In this document: positions 47,466 through 59,970 of the stretch, piece by piece | Position numbering within the stretch: position 1 is the first letter of the stretch | Layout of the letters: every line of letters starts with the position of its first letter | NCBI RefSeq assembly: GCF_932294415.1 | Contig: NC_065535.1 | Span: 15,166,282 to 15,230,281 of the forward strand | Source: Quercus robur | Taxonomy: Eukaryota > Streptophyta > Magnoliopsida > Fagales > Fagaceae | Reading direction: 5' to 3' | DNA: 64,000 nt | Program-made: the position numbers and the translations under genes | Notes under the pieces: generated by a model | Told to the model about the DNA's origin: nothing | Seen by the model: only the letters and a program-made list of their open reading frames with translations | Database searches by the model: none

Positions 47466-49562
47466 ATGGATCCCTACAAGGTACTCTATCATGGGTTTGA
47501 TTTCAATTTCAATTATGTAATTTCTGTATGATTCTTTGGAGGTTTGATTTTGGGTTTCACTTTTTTTTTTTTTTTTGGATTAATAATATTAGAAAAGTGT
47601 ATCTAAATAAATAAAATGAAAGACCCAGAAACAATTATGGGGATGAATTGGATTTAATTTTGGTTTGTGGGTTTTTTTTCTTTTTCTATGTGATATGATT
47701 TGTAAGCAATAGGAACGTTAAAGTTGTTGTGTTTATATGATGCAGTACCGTCCCTCAAGTGCTTACAATTCACCCTTCTGGACTACAAACTCTGGTGCTC
47801 CTGTTTGGAACAACAACTCCTCGTTGACCGTTGGATCCAGAGGTATAAATTTTGTCTCACTATTTTTTTCTGTTGTCGTTGTTGTTGTTTTGAATTATGA
47901 GCTAGTGAATGTTTTAATTTTTAAATCATATATATGTGTTTTAAAGTTGGGAAATTTTTCTTATGATTGAGTGGGATGTGTATTTGTGATGGATTTTTAT
48001 GTTGGATTGAATTTGTTGAATCCTTTTTCATCTGGGGTTTCAAATATGAATAGAAATTTTTGATAAAGTTCTATTTTTTTGATAGAATAGAATAGAAAGA
48101 ATGACCAAAAAGAATATAACCTTTACTGTTGAGTAGGATGTGTATCTGTGATGGATTTTTATGCTAGATTGAAATTGTTGAATCCTTTTTCATCTGGGGT
48201 TTCAAATTTGAATAGAAATTTTTGATAAAGTTCTATTTTTTGATAGAATAGAATAGAAAGTATGACCAAAAAGAATATAACCTTGACTGTTGAGGGCTTG
48301 GATGATGTTGTTGTGAAATAGAATGATTACTCAAACCATTTTAGTTTCTGTGTGGCACCTTACCATCACTATTGTTGTTATTGTTATTGTTATTGTGCTT
48401 GTTGTTACTCTTGCTATGATTATTCCTAGTTTAATATCATCACTTTTATTAATACTAGGTGTTGGATTTTTCATGATGGATGTGCTCAACTTTTGTGGGA
48501 TAAGATGCTAATTTAATGTTCAAATCCAAAACTTTTTTAAGGACTATCTGACTGAGATTGGCCCAATTATGAGATTGAGAACGGCCTCTGTTTTGAAATT
48601 TTCGACCTTTCTTAACTGGGATTTTTTGTTTTTATTGTTGTTGACAGTTATCTATTTCTTAACTATTCACTTTATAATTTGAAAATGCGTTACCAAACCG
48701 GCACACTTTTTGGTAATTCATACTTGTATGTTTTGTTACTTTTCATGAAAAGAGAATGGTTTGGCAAAGTGCACCGAACAGTATTAGGTTCAAATTTAGG
48801 GATTTGCACAGATGCTGTAAGACAAAAGGGATGGGTTGTGTAATGATAGAAAAGCCTTCTTTCTGTATAAGTTAACAGGAAAATTTCCCTGGATAGAGCA
48901 TAATGGAAGTATACACTCTAAGTCATTGGCCCAAATGGTTAAAGATTTATTATTATTTTTTTGTTGTTTCTTGTTGGGAATTCATTTCTGTGTACATTTG
49001 TTCTAAAAAGGCATAATGGATTGAGTAGCTTATAACATTGCTAAACTATGTTTCAATAAGGGAAGGATATATTTAGCTACATCATATTGGAAAATGTTGA
49101 ATTTTGTTGGTCTCCTTCAGGTGTATTTTTCATTTCCCCATAAACAAATAGGGTTGAGAAGCTGCATTTAAGATTTGAACTCTGTTTCTGGTTTACAGGT
49201 CCAATTCTCCTTGAAGACTATCATCTGGTGGAAAAACTTGCGCAATTTGATAGGGAGCGGATCCCAGAACGTGTTGTCCATGCTAGGGGAGCCAGTGCAA
49301 AGGGGTTCTTTGAGGTCACCCATGATATATCTAACCTTACATGTGCTGATTTCCTGCGAGCCCCTGGAGTTCAGACACCTGTCATTGTCCGTTTCTCCAC
49401 TGTTATCCACGAGCGTGGTAGCCCTGAAACCCTGAGGGATCCTCGAGGATTTGCAGTGAAGTTTTACACCAGAGAGGTTAGGGTTCATTTAATAGTGGAT
49501 GTTATTAATACTCTATATTGGATTACATTATGTGTGTTTGACCCTATTGATGATAGTGGTAG

Positions 49563-49605
<43 letters not shown>

Positions 49606-51919
49606 GTATCATGTAGATTTGATGAATATTTTTTAGCAGTGTATGTAGCAGCTCCTCAAGGGGGCTCTAGCGACAATACGAATTGCCACTGAATTACAGT
49701 GCTTGCAAAATTATACATATTTTACTTCAATAATTGTTAGTTTTCATATTGACATTTTTATACCTTTTTTTTTTTGGGGAAACAATAAGAGGGGGGGGGG
49801 GGGGGGAATGGTTTTTACAGCATGTAAATATTTTTTTAAGAAAATAATGTTCGAAGATTTATCCAGGTGTAAAATAATCCTGGAATTAGTTGTCACTTTT
49901 TAAATAAAATTATAAATTTTATATACATACGACTGAATTTATTTCACTTTACCTTCTAATACTGTTTATAAGCATTCAAGTTCCCTGTTTTGTTCATATC
50001 TTGACCTTTACTGCTTGTGCACTCAGGGTAATTTTGATCTAGTTGGGAACAATTTCCCTGTCTTTTTTGTCCGTGATGGTATGAAATTTCCTGACATGGT
50101 CCATGCTCTCAAACCCAACCCTAAGTCTCACATTCAGGAGAATTGGAGGATTGTAGACTTCTTCTCCCACCATCCAGAAAGTCTTCACATGTTCACCTTC
50201 CTATTTGATGATTTGGGTGTTCCACAAGATTACAGGCACATGGAAGGTGCAGGTGTTAACACCTATACATTGATCAACAAGGCTGGGAAGGCGCACTATG
50301 TCAAATTTCACTGGAAACCCACTTGTGGGATCAAGTGCTTGATGGATGAAGAGGCTATTAAGGTTGGAGGAGCTAATCACAGCCATGCCACACAGGATCT
50401 CTACGACTCAATTGCAGCTGGAAACTATCCTGAATGGAAACTTTACATTCAGACAATTGATCCAGATCATGAGGACAGATTTGACTTTGACCCGCTTGAT
50501 GTAACCAAAATCTGGCCGGAAGACATTTTGCCCCTGCAGCCAGTTGGGCGCTTGGTCTTGAATAAGAACATTGATAACTTCTTTGCAGAAAATGAACAAC
50601 TTGCATTTTGCCCAGCCATTGTGGTTCCTGGGGTCTACTACTCAGATGATAAGCTGCTCCAGACTCGTATCTTTTCCTATTCTGATACTCAGAGGCACCG
50701 TCTTGGACCAAACTATCTGCAACTCCCAGTTAATGCTCCCAAGTCTGCTCATCACAACAATCACCATGAGGGTTTCATGAATTTCATGCACAGGGATGAG
50801 GAGGTACTTAAGCTAGCTACTGCATCTTTTAGTCTAGCTACTGCATCTTTTAGTCAGTCAGACTTGTATGCCACCTTGGTGCCTTAGGCCCACAAATGGT
50901 GTAAGATGCTAAGGTGGTATTGCAATTTTATGCTTGTTTCATTCATGTAGATTTACTCTGAAAAGTTATTTTGATCACAATTTTTAGGTCAATTACTTCC
51001 CTTCGAGGTTTGATCCTGTTCGTCATGCTGAGCAGTTTCCAGTTCCTCCTGTTGTCTACACTGGAAAGCGTGAGAAGGTCAGTTTCCACCTATTGCATCT
51101 TTGTTTGTCACAGTATAATTTAGACTAGGGGGTGGTTGTTGAATGCGTTCACCCATGTTACTCACAATTGTATAAGCCTTACACATTTGTTGGTTTGGCA
51201 AAGCTGTTACCTTGCTGAGATCATCTTCAAGCAGTATAGCATGTGCTTGATCTTCTTGATTGCATAATAAGAAACGTGAAAATGAAAATAAAGTTGTGTT
51301 TCTTTTTCCTTCTCCGTGTCCTCAACTAATAGGAATGTTGAAAATTTGAAATTATCTTCTTTCCTGGATTTTATGGCGTAAGTAAATAGTTCAAGTTTGA
51401 CAAACAAACATGAAAATATGGTCAAAAACTGAATTGGAGTTCACAATGAATTTGTTCGTTAATGCAGTGCATCATTGAGAAGGAGAACAACTTTAAGCAA
51501 CCAGGAGAGAGATACAGATCCTGGGCACCAGACAGGTAACTGTGTTCCTCCATTTTTTTAATATAATACTTGGATACCATGTATGAATGTCAATTTAATA
51601 TATATTTTTTCTTTTGCATCTCTTGTGATATTTTTCTAGGCAAGAGCGATTTATCTGTCGATGGGTTGATGCGTTAGCTGAGCCACGTGTCACTCATGAG
51701 ATCCGCAGCATCTGGATCTCATACTGGTCTCAGGTTAGTCTCTCTCTATTGCTTCAAAATTTATAGATGTGATTATTGAAATGTCAAAATTTGAATGGTA
51801 ACGTTGGATTAATTTTGATATTGCACTGATTTGATATTCTCTGCTGGCATTGTCTACAGGCTGACAAGTCTCTGGGTCAGAAGATAGCATCTCGTCTTAA
51901 TGTGAGGCCAACCATGTGA
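47466..51919 (+). CDS. CAT: Catalase, copy 2 (consensus-like), 492 aa, 8 exons
   Basis: Peroxisomal haem catalase. Exons: 47466-47480, 47746-47842, 49199-49476, 50027-50803, 50988-51077, 51468-51535, 51640-51733, 51860-51919. Every exon has the same length as in copy 1, all junctions are GT-AG, and the frame is intact. Catalytic His65, Asn138 and haem-ligand Tyr348 ([14 protein letters not shown]) are present. Conserved plant features absent from copy 1 are kept here: [42 protein letters not shown] and [14 protein letters not shown]. The C-terminus is [13 protein letters not shown], with QKI at the -13 to -11 import position. Intron sequences near exon edges still align with copy 1, which supports a fairly recent tandem origin. 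This copy is the better candidate for the ancestral housekeeping function. Confidence 0.97.
47969..48291 (+). repeat. Tandem duplication, 2 x 162 bp, in catalase 2 intron 2
   Basis: Units 47969-48130 and 48131-48291 both start GAGT(G/A)GGATGTGTAT. They share CATCTGGGGTTTCAAAT and GATAGAATAGAATAGAAAG and differ at about ten positions. They are absent from catalase 1. Confidence 0.9.
49568..49604 (+). repeat. (GT)n microsatellite in catalase 2 intron 3
   Basis: About 18 GT units lie 92 bp after exon 3. It is a likely polymorphic marker. Confidence 0.9.
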
Positions 51920-52087
51920 AGGGTGTTGCAAGCAATGTTTTTAATTGGAGAAAGTAGAGTAAGAAAGAATACATGTGAGAGGATTCTGGTCATTTGGAAG
52001 GATAAATCAGTGTTGATCCTGCAATTTGTGTAATATTATCATATACTAAAACTTGCATGTTCGACTATTTAACCTGATATTCAATCT

Positions 52088-52093
52088 AATAAA
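52088..52093 (+). terminator. Poly(A) signal of catalase 2
   Basis: AATAAA lies 169 bp after the stop, in a context conserved with catalase 1 (TCAATCTAATAAATGCCGG). Confidence 0.6.
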
Positions 52094-52304
52094 TGCCGGT
52101 TGTATGTGCATATTTTATCTATGATTACTTGGAGTTGAATTGTCCTTTCATTTGCTTGTATACTGTGCGGTTGGGCTAAGTAATATCTGATGCATTCACA
52201 TTGGGTCTTGCAAATGGTATATGTTTGTGGATTTTAGCATCAAAACCATGTAAGTGTGCAAAGGTGTGCATTATCCAGTATTGTAATTGTAAAAAAATTT
52301 ACAA

Positions 52305-52350
52305 TTGTGCTACAGTAGCATCTTATAAATAAGATGCTACTGTAGCACAA
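52305..52350. repeat. Perfect stem-loop, 22-bp arms, 2-nt loop
   Basis: Arms 52305-52326 and 52329-52350 are exact complements (outer TTGTGCTACAGTAGCATC). GTGCTAC...GTAGCAC fold-backs occur as MITE cores in plants. It lies 212 bp after the catalase 2 poly(A) signal. Whether it reaches the transcript is unknown. Confidence 0.8.
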
Positions 52351-52639
52351 AGGTATTCCTAAAAATCATTTTTGAATTGTCTCTTTCCTACTTTTTATTA
52401 ATAATTCCAACAAAATTTCTCTTTCCTACTTTTTGGGTTCATATCTTATTGTGTAGATGTATTATTATAATGTGTTGTATAGGAAAAAAAAAAAAGTAAG
52501 GATGTTGGGTGTGTTGTAAAATAGTATGGTATAATTGATAAATTAGGTTTTGAGATGGTAAAATATAATTTTTTGAAGAAATCGGATACGAATGCATGTT
52601 CCCACAGTAAACTGTTTTGTGAGAACAAGCAAGATTCAG

Positions 52640-53960
52640 GTTAGTCCATCTCTTAACAAACCGACCTTTCAATCTCGAAGGACAACTGTGGTCACTCGAG
52701 CCCTCTATTTATCTGCCAAAGCTGTATCTTACAATTCATTTTAAAAGGTTTGTCCGGTTTGTTCCATGGTTTGGTTGTCAATGGGGCTTTCGCTTTTGAG
52801 GTAATTAAGGTTGGAAATATTTTTGAGTTCATTATATTTATTGTCTGACCATCAGATGATCTTGTTAACTTGGGAGTGTCTAGTCTTGAAGCAACAATTA
52901 TGATGGATTGCATTTGGAGTTCTGAGGAATAGTGTCATTTTTATAGAGGGGTGGAAGGGATTCAGCAAAAGATTACGGCTAGTTTCAGAGATTATGTTTC
53001 AACTTTCAATCAAGTGGCTCGTCCAAAGACCATAGAAATTTGTTGTGGAACAGACTACCGATTGCTGTATCCCAATCTAGAAGAACTGTCACACGAGCCT
53101 TGAAGGATAACTGCCATTACTCATTTCTATGGTATTTGGTCGAGTCATTAGAACCTTGCTTTTAGAGCAACACAAATTCAAGACTTGGGTGATGGAGTTG
53201 GTCGTTCATCCTTTATTATTGTCGTTATTGGATTTTGGCCAGTGGCCAAGGCCATAGAGTGTTACTGGAATGGTGGGATCAAGGGAGGAGGGTGCCTGCC
53301 TAGGGATCAAAGCTCAAAATGAGAGTGCCATTGTTGAGGAGCTGTCTAATAGGAGAAAAAAAAATGGTATCTGATGAGTTAAGAGAGTCTCGTGAGACCT
53401 CTCTCACAATATATGAGATTTATACCGTGAGGACTGCGTATAATGTGCTTCGTTCCCAGCAAGTTAATACACAACAGGGTTAATCATTAAATCATAGGGA
53501 AGGTGAGCAATTTTGAAGGAAACTGTGGGGTGTGCGGGTTAATAACAAACTGAAAATTCTCAAGTGATGAACATGTTGATATAATTTGGTCAGACGGAAA
53601 ATACTTTGATACTCGACTTGTGAATGTTGCGGAGCTACGACTTGTGAATGTTGCGGAGCTAAGGCTGAAACGTTCACCCATGCTCTTTTGATTTGCTGTG
53701 CTTTAGTTGTCCGTAATATTGTTTTTGACTGCAGTAGATAACTTGTTGAACCGTCTACAACAACCTGAAATTGGAATTTTTTTTATACAAATTGCATGGA
53801 TGCTTTTAGTAGTATCTGGTGTAAAGGAAATGAGACCAGAGTAAGAAAGGCATTCGGAATGCAGTTGCTTATGCCTTTAAGAGTACATGGAAATTAGTCA
53901 TTCATCCTATATTAAGTTTATTATTCTGAGATTTTGTTGTATAGACTTTCTTTCTCTAAT
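52640..53960 (+). pseudogene. Decayed LINE/retroelement with zf-RVT-like remnant
   Basis: A conceptual reading with stops shows YRGVEGIQQKITASFRDYV near 52935-53000, YTVRTAYNVLRSQQVNTQQG near 53420-53480, RKLWGVRVNNKLKILK near 53518-53566 and CGAKAETFTHALLICC near 53650-53700. The last three resemble the zinc-binding region after the reverse transcriptase of plant LINEs. The order is scrambled (the C-terminal-like block comes first). A 24-bp unit starting CGACTTGTGAATG is tandemly doubled (53615-53662). It is not functional. Confidence 0.6.
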
Positions 53961-56407
53961 TGTAGAAGTTGTTTGGGCTAGATTGTTTGATCATTTTTTT
54001 GGGTTGGGTAGTAATATTTTAACTGGATTGGACTAGTGCATTGCTAATAAACCGCATTTCCAATCAGGAAAATTTTCATCCAAATTTTAACTAAAAAATC
54101 GCTTTTTCTATTTTAGCTAATTATTTTTTCAAATAAAACTAACAAACTCTTCATTCTTCTCTATTCTATTAAATATTCATTAATTATTATTAATTTTTTT
54201 TTTTTTTGGAAAGTGAGAAGAGAGGGGAGATGGATTAATTTTATTTGCAAAAACATATGGCTCATCTAAAGTAGCTCTCTTGCTGTGGCTGCCACGAAGT
54301 TTCCGCACGATGTACGGTGCAACTTACTATTAGTTTTTTCCAATATTTTAATAAGATTTAGCTTAACTGGTTGATACCTCAATTTCCAATTGGGACATTT
54401 GGGATTCAGATCTCCACCTTCAACTATCAATTTATAAAAAAAATTAAATAAATTTCATTGTAAAAAACCGTTAACTTTAGATATTTTATAGACAAAATAA
54501 AAGACACTAAGAATTGTATAGGGATTTAATCATACTATATATGTGTGTATAGTATATGTGCATGTGTGTTTACCAATTGAAAATTGCATGATATAGTGGC
54601 TCATATAGATAGTTATGTTTCATGCCTAGTAAAAAAATACAAATATCCTTCAATTATTTTTTCTACTATCTTGATTTCGTGTTACTAAATTTATTTATTT
54701 TTCCTTTTTGTTGGACATTGTTTCAATTATTGCGAAAACAACTAAATTTAAGTAAGAATATCATATTTCAAATCAGTTGTTCTCCACATAAAATAAAATT
54801 TAAAATCAATTTTTTTTTCATATAAATAAACATATTTATTCTATTTGTTATCTTTCTAATTACATAGAATAAATACTACAATTTTAGTTACACACACACA
54901 CACACACATATTACATGTCATTGAAAGGAGTTAGGAAATTTAAAGGGTTAAGATTAATTTTAATGAATTCACAAATTTTTTTAAAATGGTTTTTGTGTCA
55001 ATTATTGTTAGAGCAACTAAACATGAGAAAGAACGTCATATTCTAAATCTATTATTATTATTATTATTCCAACTAAAAATTATTTCTTATATAGAGTTTA
55101 TAAAAATATTCATATAAATTCATTTAATATAAATAATTAGTGCACAACTATAGATAATTAATATATGCATATACTCTATTGACTAATTCAATGAATTAAT
55201 ACTTTGATATTAATACAAACTTTGTTGAAGTCTAAGACTAAATGAAGAGAACATCAAGGAATGCGCCACATGGTACAACCTTATTAAAAAAAATTGTATA
55301 ACACTATAAGACTAACATATTATAATATTTACCGTTAAATGTAGATTTTATTTTTTAAATTGATTAAATGATTATGAAATCTATAAATAATAATTTAAAG
55401 AATAAAATACTTTTATATCCTAAAATTACATAAATTTAAGCAACCTCTCAAACGCTTTCTCAACCACTTTATTCTCACAACCAAATATGGAGACCTCAAT
55501 CACAAACATTCAATTCATTATCTCAATGAAATTAAGGAAATCATTTGTAAGTATCAATATAAAGAGAACGTGATTAAACAAAGAGAAGTTGGCTAAAAAC
55601 ACATCAATTTATCAAAATTTAATTGTTTTTAGTTGGGCTTTCGTATCCTTTAAAAAAAATGAAAAATCATCATTGATTTTTATTTTTTATCACTACGGTT
55701 CATATCGCACAAATTAGTAGTAAAAGAAAAAAAATATACAAAGAAACCTACAAATTATGAGTTCTAACACAAAATAAAATAAAAAAGCTAACTTCATAAA
55801 TAATCAATTAGAATTTTTTTTTCTTTAGATCTAAAACAAAATACATTTATGACTTTCCCAAAAACCCAAAGACTCAAAGTGAATCACAACCTTCACAAAA
55901 TCCACAATGTTCGATTTCAATATCAAAACTGTAAGTTACCGTCACTGAGTAAAAAATGCATGCCCCTTTCCTTGATCATAGCCTACTCATATGGGTTAGG
56001 ATCAAATGGTATCACAATATTGGAGTTACGTAGATATTGTTGAAAGGTTGAAGGTAAATGACATAGTTTTTTGTCTAAGTGTATTTGAGATTGGATGGTA
56101 TGAAGGGCTGTGGGCATATGTATATAAAGGAGTAGAACTGAAAATGGTGAATGAAAATGCAAAGAGTTTTGTGTGTGTGAGAGAGATGAAAGTCTTAAAT
56201 ATTGAACCAAATGAAACAAATAGTAGTCTTAAGACATTGAATAAAAAATGTAACAAAAAATAGTATTGAAAAATTGAACCAAAGGAATAAAGAGTCCCTA
56301 TTTTTAAATTTGTTCTTATCTCTAATGTGGCTTAAGATTATTTCAATTCTTTTCATAGAATGCGCCATATGGTAGAATTTCATACTCTCTTGCATAAGGT
56401 CTCTGGT

Positions 56408-56439
<32 letters not shown>

Positions 56440-58489
56440 TAGATAATTGATGATTGATTAGGAAATCTAATGTTTGATAATAATTTGTTGGAGTTTATTT
56501 TATGGAATAGTAATCCAAAATTTGGAGAGAAAAGGGGTTTAACTATCATGTTGAAAATGCTAAATCCTCTTTATAATTTCACCTAAATTTTACCCTCCCC
56601 CCTCCCAAAAAAACCCCCTTCTTTTCTAATTTTTTCTCTCCGATAGCCTTTCTATTTTTTTTTTCTCTATTTCATTAAAATAATGTTTTTATTCTTTTTC
56701 TTAATTAATTTTTCTCTACCAAAATCTTTTTATTTTTATTTATTAAATCCTTTATTCTCCACCTTACTTAAATGAGAGAGAGAGAGAGAGAGAGCGACAT
56801 CTCCAAGGTCATGCGGCCTAGATCAATTGTGCATCTCCATTTAAAAAAAAAAAATCAAATTTGGGTCATAATTAGCAATGGATTATGTGGTTTCCATAGA
56901 TCAATTGTGTATGTGTCATTGGATGTAGTGGATTCTAGATTGAATTATGGTTATCAACAATTTTGGGATCAATTTTCTAGGTTGTTGTTTCGCAAAAATG
57001 GATAAACAAGAGTTCAGAGAGCTGCAATGACTTTCTGGGTGTGAACAGTCACTATAACAATATAAAAATTTATGAAGTGTTAGATCAATGATTTTAAGTG
57101 ACGTCTTAAACATAAAGTGGGAAGGGTAGATAGAAAAGCCTGTTGTATATGCTAAGAACCTCAGCAGCCATTTTAGCCAAAAGTAAATAAATAAACAAAT
57201 AAAATTTGATTGTTGATTCAGCAAAAAAGAAGCTTGTGTGGTCTGCTATTAATGGGTTTCTTTAGTATTTGTAACTTTCTATATAAAGTGGTCTAGCTTC
57301 ATATATAGTATGGCGAATACTTTTATTTTTTTATTCTATTTAGTTTTAGTTAAAGTGATTTTCACAAGTGGTAAGGAGTGGCGTCACACAGAGCTCAAAT
57401 AATTGAGCTCAGGTAGTGTTATTTAAAGTGAACTAGGAAGTCTTTTAATAACCATTTATTCGCAGAATAGTCTTCTTATATGCCAATTCCAATCTTAATT
57501 TATTCAGCAAAAAAGAAAAAAGGAAATCTAATCTTAATTCTAGGACCACATACTTTTGGACATTTTTTGTTATAACTGTCTTATGTAACTAATTGTGAGT
57601 AGTGAAGAAAAAATTTTGTGTTTATATGACAATGACAAATAAACAATCACAGTCTATTACAGAAGACAGTTGTGGCAAAGAGAGTATGAAAGTGCGTGGT
57701 ACAAAAATTATTTATTTTTGAAATCTCAAACAATTCTAGCTCAGAACACTTTTACACATCATTTGTCACAAGATTCACAACCATCTTATGTGATTAAACG
57801 TGAGCGGTGAAGAAAAACTGATGAATTTATATGAAAATAACAAATAATCAATCACAATTTGTGTCACATAAATGAGTTGTAACAAAAAAAATTAGTTGTA
57901 ACAAAAAGAGTATGAAAGTGGGGGGTCTTAGAATTATCCTTGGAATCTCAAAAATCTTACAGTGACTTCCACTGGGCTTTTAAAAAAAAATTCAACCAGG
58001 AATCTTGATTATACTATAAGATGATGATGTATGCGCAAACTGGAACCTAAAGTAAACATTACAATGATTTCCACTTGGTATTAAAAAAAATCGATCACGA
58101 TCTTGATACGGCGATTATTATATTCACTTGTGTTGATCAAAGCAGAGCAACTCGAAACCGTGGTGCTGACGTTGTTATTTAAGAAAAAAATCGAAACTGT
58201 GTGGACAAGCACAAACAATGAATCCATTGAAAACAACTCACTTTTTTTCTTTCTTTTAAATTTCTAAATTTCGCAAAAAGACAATTCTGGTTGAGTGATC
58301 CTCACTAATTCCGATAGCTATCGCCAATAGTAATACCATATTTAATAGCATAACTATATAAAATCATCTTACAATTGACATTCTACCTAATGCCATTTTT
58401 TTATTTACTTTTTAAAAGTAAGAAATATAGTTACAATTCATTTAGTTTATATTTTAAGTTGTTCAATTAAATTCAACTACATTCTTTTT

Positions 58490-58524
<35 letters not shown>

Positions 58525-58635
58525 GCAATAGGTCAGCACATATATTGGCAAAGCATGCCAAAGATATAGTCAATAGTAATAATTTTGTTTTGTAATATGG
58601 ATAAAGGAAAATTCATCGCTGATTGAGTCGACTAT
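53961..58635. other. Long intergenic AT-rich region
   Basis: No gene is recognised across about 4.7 kb. Contents are simple repeats ((CA)n 54890-54909, (TA)n near 56425-56440, (GA)n 56773-56793, (TA)n 58493-58521), a direct repeat AATCTTAATT flanking TATTCAGC plus an A-rich tail (57491-57549), and two similar stretches near 57600-57720 and 57780-57950. The small open frames are low-complexity. Confidence 0.45.
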
Positions 58636-58639
58636 TACT

Positions 58640-59150
58640 TATAGTTAGAGCAGTGAAAAGTGGGAGGATATAAATTATTTAGTTTTATTTTATATGTGTT
58701 TGGTTGAAAAGATAGAAAAGTAAAGAGATAGAAAACTTATTTATTTGGTTGAGAAGAAAAATGAGAGGATGAAAACTGAAATTGGTATAAATTTACAATT
58801 ACGTCCCCATTAAATAAAACAAAAAGTATTGTGTATGAACAATACTTCAACTAATAGATGGGTATAATAGAAAAAGACAAAAACCAAAGGGGAAAAAAAG
58901 TATGAAGAAAAAAGAGGCCAAATAAGAAAACGACAAACCCATGTGCACATGGGTTTTTTAATCCAATTTTTTCCGTCTATTTATCTCTAATAAAATATTT
59001 TGGTGGGATCGGGGAGAAAACATTCAAATCCTATCAATTTTCCCTTCTTTCTTCTTTCCAACCAAACTCTCACAAACACCATTTTCTTACACTGTTCTTT
59101 CCCCCTTTTTCCATCCCCCTAAAATCTCTCCTACCAAATGGACCTAAAAG
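58640..59150. repeat. MITE-family repeat related to 28690-29955
   Basis: AAAAGTGGGAGGATATAAAT at the left and CCTACCAAATGGACC at the right enclose roughly complementary purine-rich and pyrimidine-rich halves. Internal blocks (GTTGAGAAGAAAAATGAGAG, TTTTGGTGGGATC) match the 28.7 kb copy. It is non-coding. Confidence 0.5.
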
Positions 59151-59878
59151 GGTGAAAAGAGAGGAAAGAGGAGGAAAGGGAAGGGGTATCCTTCCTATTT
59201 TTTGGATGTTTTTAGATATTTTAAAAATAAATTAGAGGAGGAGAATAGAGTGAAATTGCCATATAAATCAAGATAGTCAAGATCAGGATTTTACATAGGA
59301 TCAGTGAGAAGGTTTTGTGGATTGAATCACAAATCGGAAGATTCTACTTTCCATTAATAAAAATGAAAAATCATTAGTAATGATAATATATGTTAAAGAA
59401 TCATAAGAAAAATAGTAATTGCAACACAAATTACTCTCGAAAGGTACCAACTACTTAGTACCAAATTACCAATATGTGAATAAATGACAAATTTCAAACT
59501 TACAAGTTTCAAGTTCCAACACCTAAAATATGCATAAAGTTCCAAATTAACAAATCTGTCATTGGCTACAAAAAGAAAATCATTCCAATTCCAAAGTTTC
59601 AAAAACTTCGCAAATATTTCAATTGTATTAACATAATGAGAAATTTCAAACCCTTCAAAACCCATTACAACTTAATCAATAGGACTAGACAGTCCTAATC
59701 TCACCATAGAGAGACATAATTACAAATAATTATAATAATAAAATGGATAACAATTTTGTTGTTTGGATGATATATGAACAATCTACATCGATTCAAATTG
59801 ATTCTATGGAGTATGATCATAATAATTTTATGAAGTAAGATCGTAAGATCTTACATTTCATTATCTAGGATTGCGATC

Positions 59879-59970
59879 CTATGCAAATCCTATCCCATAA
59901 AAAATTCCCCCTTCTAGGGGGCCCCTATGCAAATCCTATCCCATAAAAAATTCCCCCTTCTAGGGGGCCC
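59879..59970 (+). repeat. Tandem duplication, 2 x 46 bp, at the plastid-like insert
   Basis: Units 59879-59924 and 59925-59970 both start CTATGCAAATCCTATCCC and end CTAGGGGGCCC. They appear identical. The end of the second unit runs into the plastid 23S-like sequence, so the duplication includes its edge. Confidence 0.85.
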
